Shown here in pieces: positions 4,461-6,723 of a stretch of 6,723 bases of DNA. Positions within the stretch are counted from its first letter, which is position 1. Each line of letters begins with the position of its first letter. A program made the translations under genes and the position numbers. Origin of the DNA: an uncultured Rhodanobacteraceae bacterium (GTDB lineage Bacteria > Pseudomonadota > Gammaproteobacteria > Xanthomonadales > Rhodanobacteraceae); NCBI GenBank assembly GCA_937902695.1, contig CALFNI010000302.1, forward strand, positions 1-6,723. The letters run 5' to 3'. A model generated the notes under the pieces. That model worked only from the letters and a program-made list of their open reading frames with translations. It ran no database searches and was not told the DNA's origin.

Positions 4461-5204
4461 ATGGAAAAGCCCCTGGCCGGAGAAGTAGCGCTCGTCACCG
4501 GCGCGAGCCGCGGCATCGGCGCCGCAATCGCGGACGAGCTGGCCGCGCTCGGCGCGAAAGTCATCGGCACCGCGACAACCGCATCGGGCGCGGCGGCAAT
4601 CGGCGAGCGGCTCGCGCCGCATGGCGGAATGGGACGACCGCTCGACGTCACCGTCGGCGCCGCGATCGAAGCGCTCGTCGACGAGATCGCCAGGGAACAC
4701 GGCGGCGTCTCGATCCTCGTCAACAATGCCGGCATCACGCGCGATCAGCTCCTGATGCGCATGAAGGAGGAAGACTGGCAGGCGATCCTCGATACGAACC
4801 TCTCGTCGGTCTACCGCACGTCGAAGGCGGTCATGCGCGGCATGATGAAGGCGCGCAAGGGCCGCATCATCAGCATCGCATCGGTGATCGGCGTCACCGG
4901 CAACGCCGGGCAGTCGAACTACGCCGCGGCGAAGGCCGGCATCATCGCGTTCTCCAAATCGCTTGCGCGCGAGATCGGCTCGCGCGGCATCACGGTCAAC
5001 GTCGTCGCGCCGGGCTTCATCGACACCGACATGACGCGCGCATTGCCCGAAGCGCAGCGCACCGCGCTCCTCACGCAGATCGCGCTAGGCCGGCTCGGCG
5101 CGCCGCAGGACATCGCCAAGGCGGTTGCCTTTCTCGCCTCGCCGGCGGCGGCGTACATCACCGGCGAAACGCTGCACGTCAACGGCGGCATGTACATGCC
5201 TTGA
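4461..5204 (+). CDS. fabG: 3-oxoacyl-ACP reductase
   Basis: Short-chain dehydrogenase/reductase that uses NADPH to reduce 3-ketoacyl-ACP to (R)-3-hydroxyacyl-ACP after each condensation. 247 aa (E. coli 244). Rossmann glycine motif TGASRGIG (13-20), NNAG (88-91), and the catalytic tetrad Asn113, Ser141, Tyr154 and Lys158 (YAAAK). MKEEDW and NLSSVYRTSKAVMRGMM around the active site and the end ITGETLHVNGGMYMP are classic FabG, which excludes other SDR enzymes. Start: the frame stays open well upstream and has ATGs at 4455 and 4461; the second fits the Shine-Dalgarno and gives MEKPLAGEVALVTGAS, with family-like length. acpP follows after a 206-nt leader with its own promoter, so FabG output and ACP output can differ. 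Confidence 0.98.
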   Translation: MEKPLAGEVALVTGASRGIGAAIADELAALGAKVIGTATTASGAAAIGERLAPHGGMGRPLDVTVGAAIEALVDEIAREHGGVSILVNNAGITRDQLLMRMKEEDWQAILDTNLSSVYRTSKAVMRGMMKARKGRIISIASVIGVTGNAGQSNYAAAKAGIIAFSKSLAREIGSRGITVNVVAPGFIDTDMTRALPEAQRTALLTQIALGRLGAPQDIAKAVAFLASPAAAYITGETLHVNGGMYMP

Positions 5205-5247
5205 GAGCGAGGCGGCGCGCCGACGCTCATTGCCGCGTCCGGTTTCG

Positions 5248-5294
5248 AGCGGCGGCGCCGCTTCCGTCACCTCTAACCCCTTGTTCCGAAGGGG
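5248..5294 (+). other. two hairpins after fabG
   Basis: AGCGGC-GGC-GCCGCT (5248-5262, 6-bp stem) and CCCCTT-GTTCCG-AAGGGG (5277-5294, 6-bp stem). Neither has a uridine run after it. They could end or process the fabG message ahead of the acpP promoter; a factor-dependent or partial stop is the most that can be inferred. The first loosely resembles the GGAGCGG...CCGCGA repeat but is too degenerate to assign. Confidence 0.4.
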
Positions 5295-5297
5295 CCC

Positions 5298-5326
5298 TAG
5301 CTCCTGAACCGCAGCCCCGATACAAT
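5298..5326 (+). promoter_or_regulatory. acpP promoter
   Basis: TACAAT at 5321-5326 matches TATAAT at 5 of 6 positions. The -35 region at 17-nt spacing (TAGCTC, 5298-5303) is poor. Transcription would begin near 5332-5334, giving a leader of about 78 nt. The first transcribed bases include TTTTT at 5335-5339. The position fits the general finding that acpP is the most abundantly expressed gene of fab clusters. Confidence 0.55.
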
Positions 5327-5410
5327 GCCGCCTCTTTTTAAGGGCCCCCGGGCGTCCCACGACGCACGCCGTCGGCCGCTCGTGTTCCCCATCGGGAGGT
5401 ATCAAGGCAA

Positions 5411-5650
5411 ATGAGCACTATCGAAGAACGCGTCAAGAAGATCGTCGTCGAGCAGCTGGGCGTGAAGGAAGACGAGGTCACGCCGAATGCTTCGTTCGTG
5501 GATGACCTCGGCGCGGACTCGCTCGATACCGTCGAGCTGGTCATGGCACTCGAAGAGGAGTTCGAGTGCGAGATCCCCGACGAGGAAGCCGAGAAGATCA
5601 CGACGGTGCAGCAGGCGATCGACTACATCAAGGCTCACGTCAAGGCTTGA
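5411..5650 (+). CDS. acpP: acyl carrier protein
   Basis: Small acidic four-helix carrier (79 aa) that holds the growing acyl chain on 4'-phosphopantetheine, attached by holo-ACP synthase. The attachment site is Ser37 in [15 protein letters not shown] (34-48), the universal DSL motif. Helix II carries the acidic partner-binding face, and helix III follows IPDEEAEKI (55-63). Very close to E. coli AcpP; Cys53 in FECEIP is a difference from it. Start ATG at 5411 with GGGAGG at 5394-5399, spacing slightly long at 11 nt. It has its own promoter upstream and a strong terminator 21 nt downstream, so it can be made as a short separate mRNA. Confidence 0.99.
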   Translation: MSTIEERVKKIVVEQLGVKEDEVTPNASFVDDLGADSLDTVELVMALEEEFECEIPDEEAEKITTVQQAIDYIKAHVKA

Positions 5651-5671
5651 GTTTCACGCGATCGACGGCAG

Positions 5672-5705
5672 AAGCTGCGCCTCCGGGGCGCAGCTTTTTG
5701 TTTTT
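5672..5705 (+). terminator. intrinsic terminator between acpP and fabF
   Basis: A 10-bp perfect stem, AAGCTGCGCC (5672-5681) with GGCGCAGCTT (5687-5696), and a 5-nt loop. It runs straight into TTTTTGTTTTT (5695-5705). This is a textbook rho-independent terminator 21 nt after the acpP stop. fabF starts only 23 nt after the T-tract. Confidence 0.92.
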
Positions 5706-5728
5706 CTGGGTTGTGAGTTGAAGCGCAT

Positions 5729-6723
5729 ATGAGCAAGCGACGCGTCGTCGTCACCGGTCTCGGCATCGTCAGCCCCGTTGGCAACGACGTCGCGACCGCG
5801 TGGGCGAACATCAAGGCCGGCAAGAGCGGCATAGGGCCGATCACGCATTTCGACGCGTCGACGTGCCCGACGCGCATCGCCTGCGAGGTGCGCAACTTCG
5901 ATCCGGCGCAGTACGTCGCGGCGAAAGACGTCAAGAAGATGGATCCGTTCATCCACTACGGCGTCGCGGCGTCGGTGCAGGCGCTCGCCGACGCGGGCCT
6001 GCATCCGCACGAGCACGACGAGGAACGCATCGGCGTCGCGGTCGGCGCCGGCATCGGCGGCATCGCGACGATCGAACGGACCGCGATCACCTATCACGAG
6101 AGCGGCCAGCGCAAGATCTCGCCGTTCTTCGTGCCGAGTTCGATCATCAACATGGCGTCGGGCAACCTGTCGATCATGCTCGGGCTGAAGGGGCCGAACA
6201 TCGCCTGCGTCACCGCGTGCACGACCGGCACCCACAACATCGGCCTGGCGATGCGCATGATCCAGTACGGCGATGCCGACGTCATGGTCGCCGGCGGCGC
6301 CGAATACGCGACCGTGGGCACCGCGGTCGGCGGCTTCTGCTCCGCGCGCGCGATGTCGACCCGCAACGACGCGCCGGAAAAGGCCAGTCGCCCGTGGGAT
6401 CGCGATCGCGACGGATTCGTGTTGTCCGACGGCGCCGGCGTGCTGGTCATCGAGGACTACGAGCATGCGAGGAAGCGCGGCGCACGCGTCTACTGCGAGC
6501 TGGTCGGATTCGGCATGAGCGGCGATGCGTTCCACATGACCTCGCCGCCGGAAGACGGCGACGGCGCGCGCCGCTCGATGAGCATCGCGCTCGCCGATGC
6601 GCGCGCGAACGCCGACGAGATCGGATACGTCAACGCGCACGCGACCTCGACCGGAGTCGGCGACATCGCCGAGGTGAACGCGATCAAGGCCTGCTTCGGC
6701 GACCATGCGCGCAAGCTGCCGGT
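5729..6723 (+). CDS. fabF: beta-ketoacyl-ACP synthase II (5' part, runs off the right edge)
   Basis: KAS II, the thiolase-fold elongating condensing enzyme that adds two carbons from malonyl-ACP to acyl-ACP. Family length is about 412 aa; 331 residues are visible, with no stop before the edge. The start MSKRRVVVTGLGIVSPVGN is nearly that of E. coli FabF. Nucleophile Cys164 lies in VTACTTGTHNIG (161-172), and the first catalytic His304 in VNAHATSTGVGD (301-312). The Lys and second His (STKSMTGH block) lie beyond the window. KISPFFVPSSIINM (129-142) and RPWDRDRDGFVLSDGAG (221-237) support FabF over FabB. The loop after His304 reads HATSTGVGD where E. coli has HGTSTPAGD. ATG at 5729 gives the family N-terminus, but its Shine-Dalgarno is weak. 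Only 23 nt separate it from the acpP terminator, so transcription probably depends on read-through. Confidence 0.97.
   Translation, partial: MSKRRVVVTGLGIVSPVGNDVATAWANIKAGKSGIGPITHFDASTCPTRIACEVRNFDPAQYVAAKDVKKMDPFIHYGVAASVQALADAGLHPHEHDEERIGVAVGAGIGGIATIERTAITYHESGQRKISPFFVPSSIINMASGNLSIMLGLKGPNIACVTACTTGTHNIGLAMRMIQYGDADVMVAGGAEYATVGTAVGGFCSARAMSTRNDAPEKASRPWDRDRDGFVLSDGAGVLVIEDYEHARKRGARVYCELVGFGMSGDAFHMTSPPEDGDGARRSMSIALADARANADEIGYVNAHATSTGVGDIAEVNAIKACFGDHARKLP

Noticed and set aside
3337..4461. 374-codon minus-strand frame
   Set aside because: Antisense to fabD. It is rich in His and Arg as expected from the complement of GC-biased coding DNA.
5292..5347. Two GGGCCC palindromes flanking the acpP promoter
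   Set aside because: Six-base GC palindromes about 50 bp apart are expected by chance in this sequence, and I see no larger operator symmetry.
5654..6706. 350-codon open frame on the minus strand
   Set aside because: It is antisense to fabF, which has clear family motifs along its whole visible length. This is a GC-driven shadow frame.
1..6723. CRISPR array, tRNA, rRNA, insertion sequence or phage gene
   Set aside because: No spaced direct repeats, no tRNA fold, and no transposase or integrase motif in any frame. All long frames are explained by housekeeping genes or their shadows.

Overview
The window is a core lipid-synthesis locus from a GC-rich proteobacterium, most likely a gammaproteobacterium. 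The reasons are the order yceF | yceD-rpmF-fabH-fabD-fabG-acpP-fabF, Fab proteins that follow the E. coli ones almost motif for motif, a YceF-subfamily Maf protein next to yceD, and a zinc-free bL32. Intergenic repeats built on a GGAGCGG...CCGCGA hairpin recall those I associate with Xanthomonadales (Lysobacterales) and Pseudomonas. That placement is from memory and is only a guess at order level.

Layout. Positions 1-28 may hold the first codons of a minus-strand gene that runs off the left edge. Positions 151-1208 carry a minus-strand pair: a small unrecognised membrane-anchored coiled-coil protein (753-1208) followed by yceF, joined by a CTGA stop/start overlap. A 187-bp divergent region (1209-1395) holds a REP-like inverted pair and a good sigma70-type promoter for yceD. 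On the plus strand follow yceD (1396-1896), rpmF (1981-2175), a 104-bp gap with a second REP-like pair, fabH (2280-3251), a different 84-bp REPIN-like palindrome, fabD (3385-4335), fabG (4461-5204), a 206-bp leader region with the acpP promoter, acpP (5411-5650), a strong intrinsic terminator, and the 5' part of fabF (5729 to the right edge). fabF is open to the end of the window, with no stop codon in view.

How the genes work together. FabD loads malonyl groups onto AcpP. FabH starts chains from an acyl-CoA plus malonyl-ACP, FabG reduces the 3-ketoacyl-ACP, and FabF elongates. YceD and bL32 link the cluster to 50S ribosome production, and YceF is a house-cleaning nucleotide pyrophosphatase. 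plsX, which lies between rpmF and fabH in E. coli, is absent here.

I see no undescribed defence, mobile or biosynthetic system. The points worth a second look are at gene edges: a CTG start for fabH with an ideal Shine-Dalgarno (and perhaps one for yceF), two repeat families in the intergenic gaps, a REP copy that overlaps the putative fabH promoter, a probably leaderless yceD mRNA, and a terminator between acpP and fabF with no room for a new promoter behind it.
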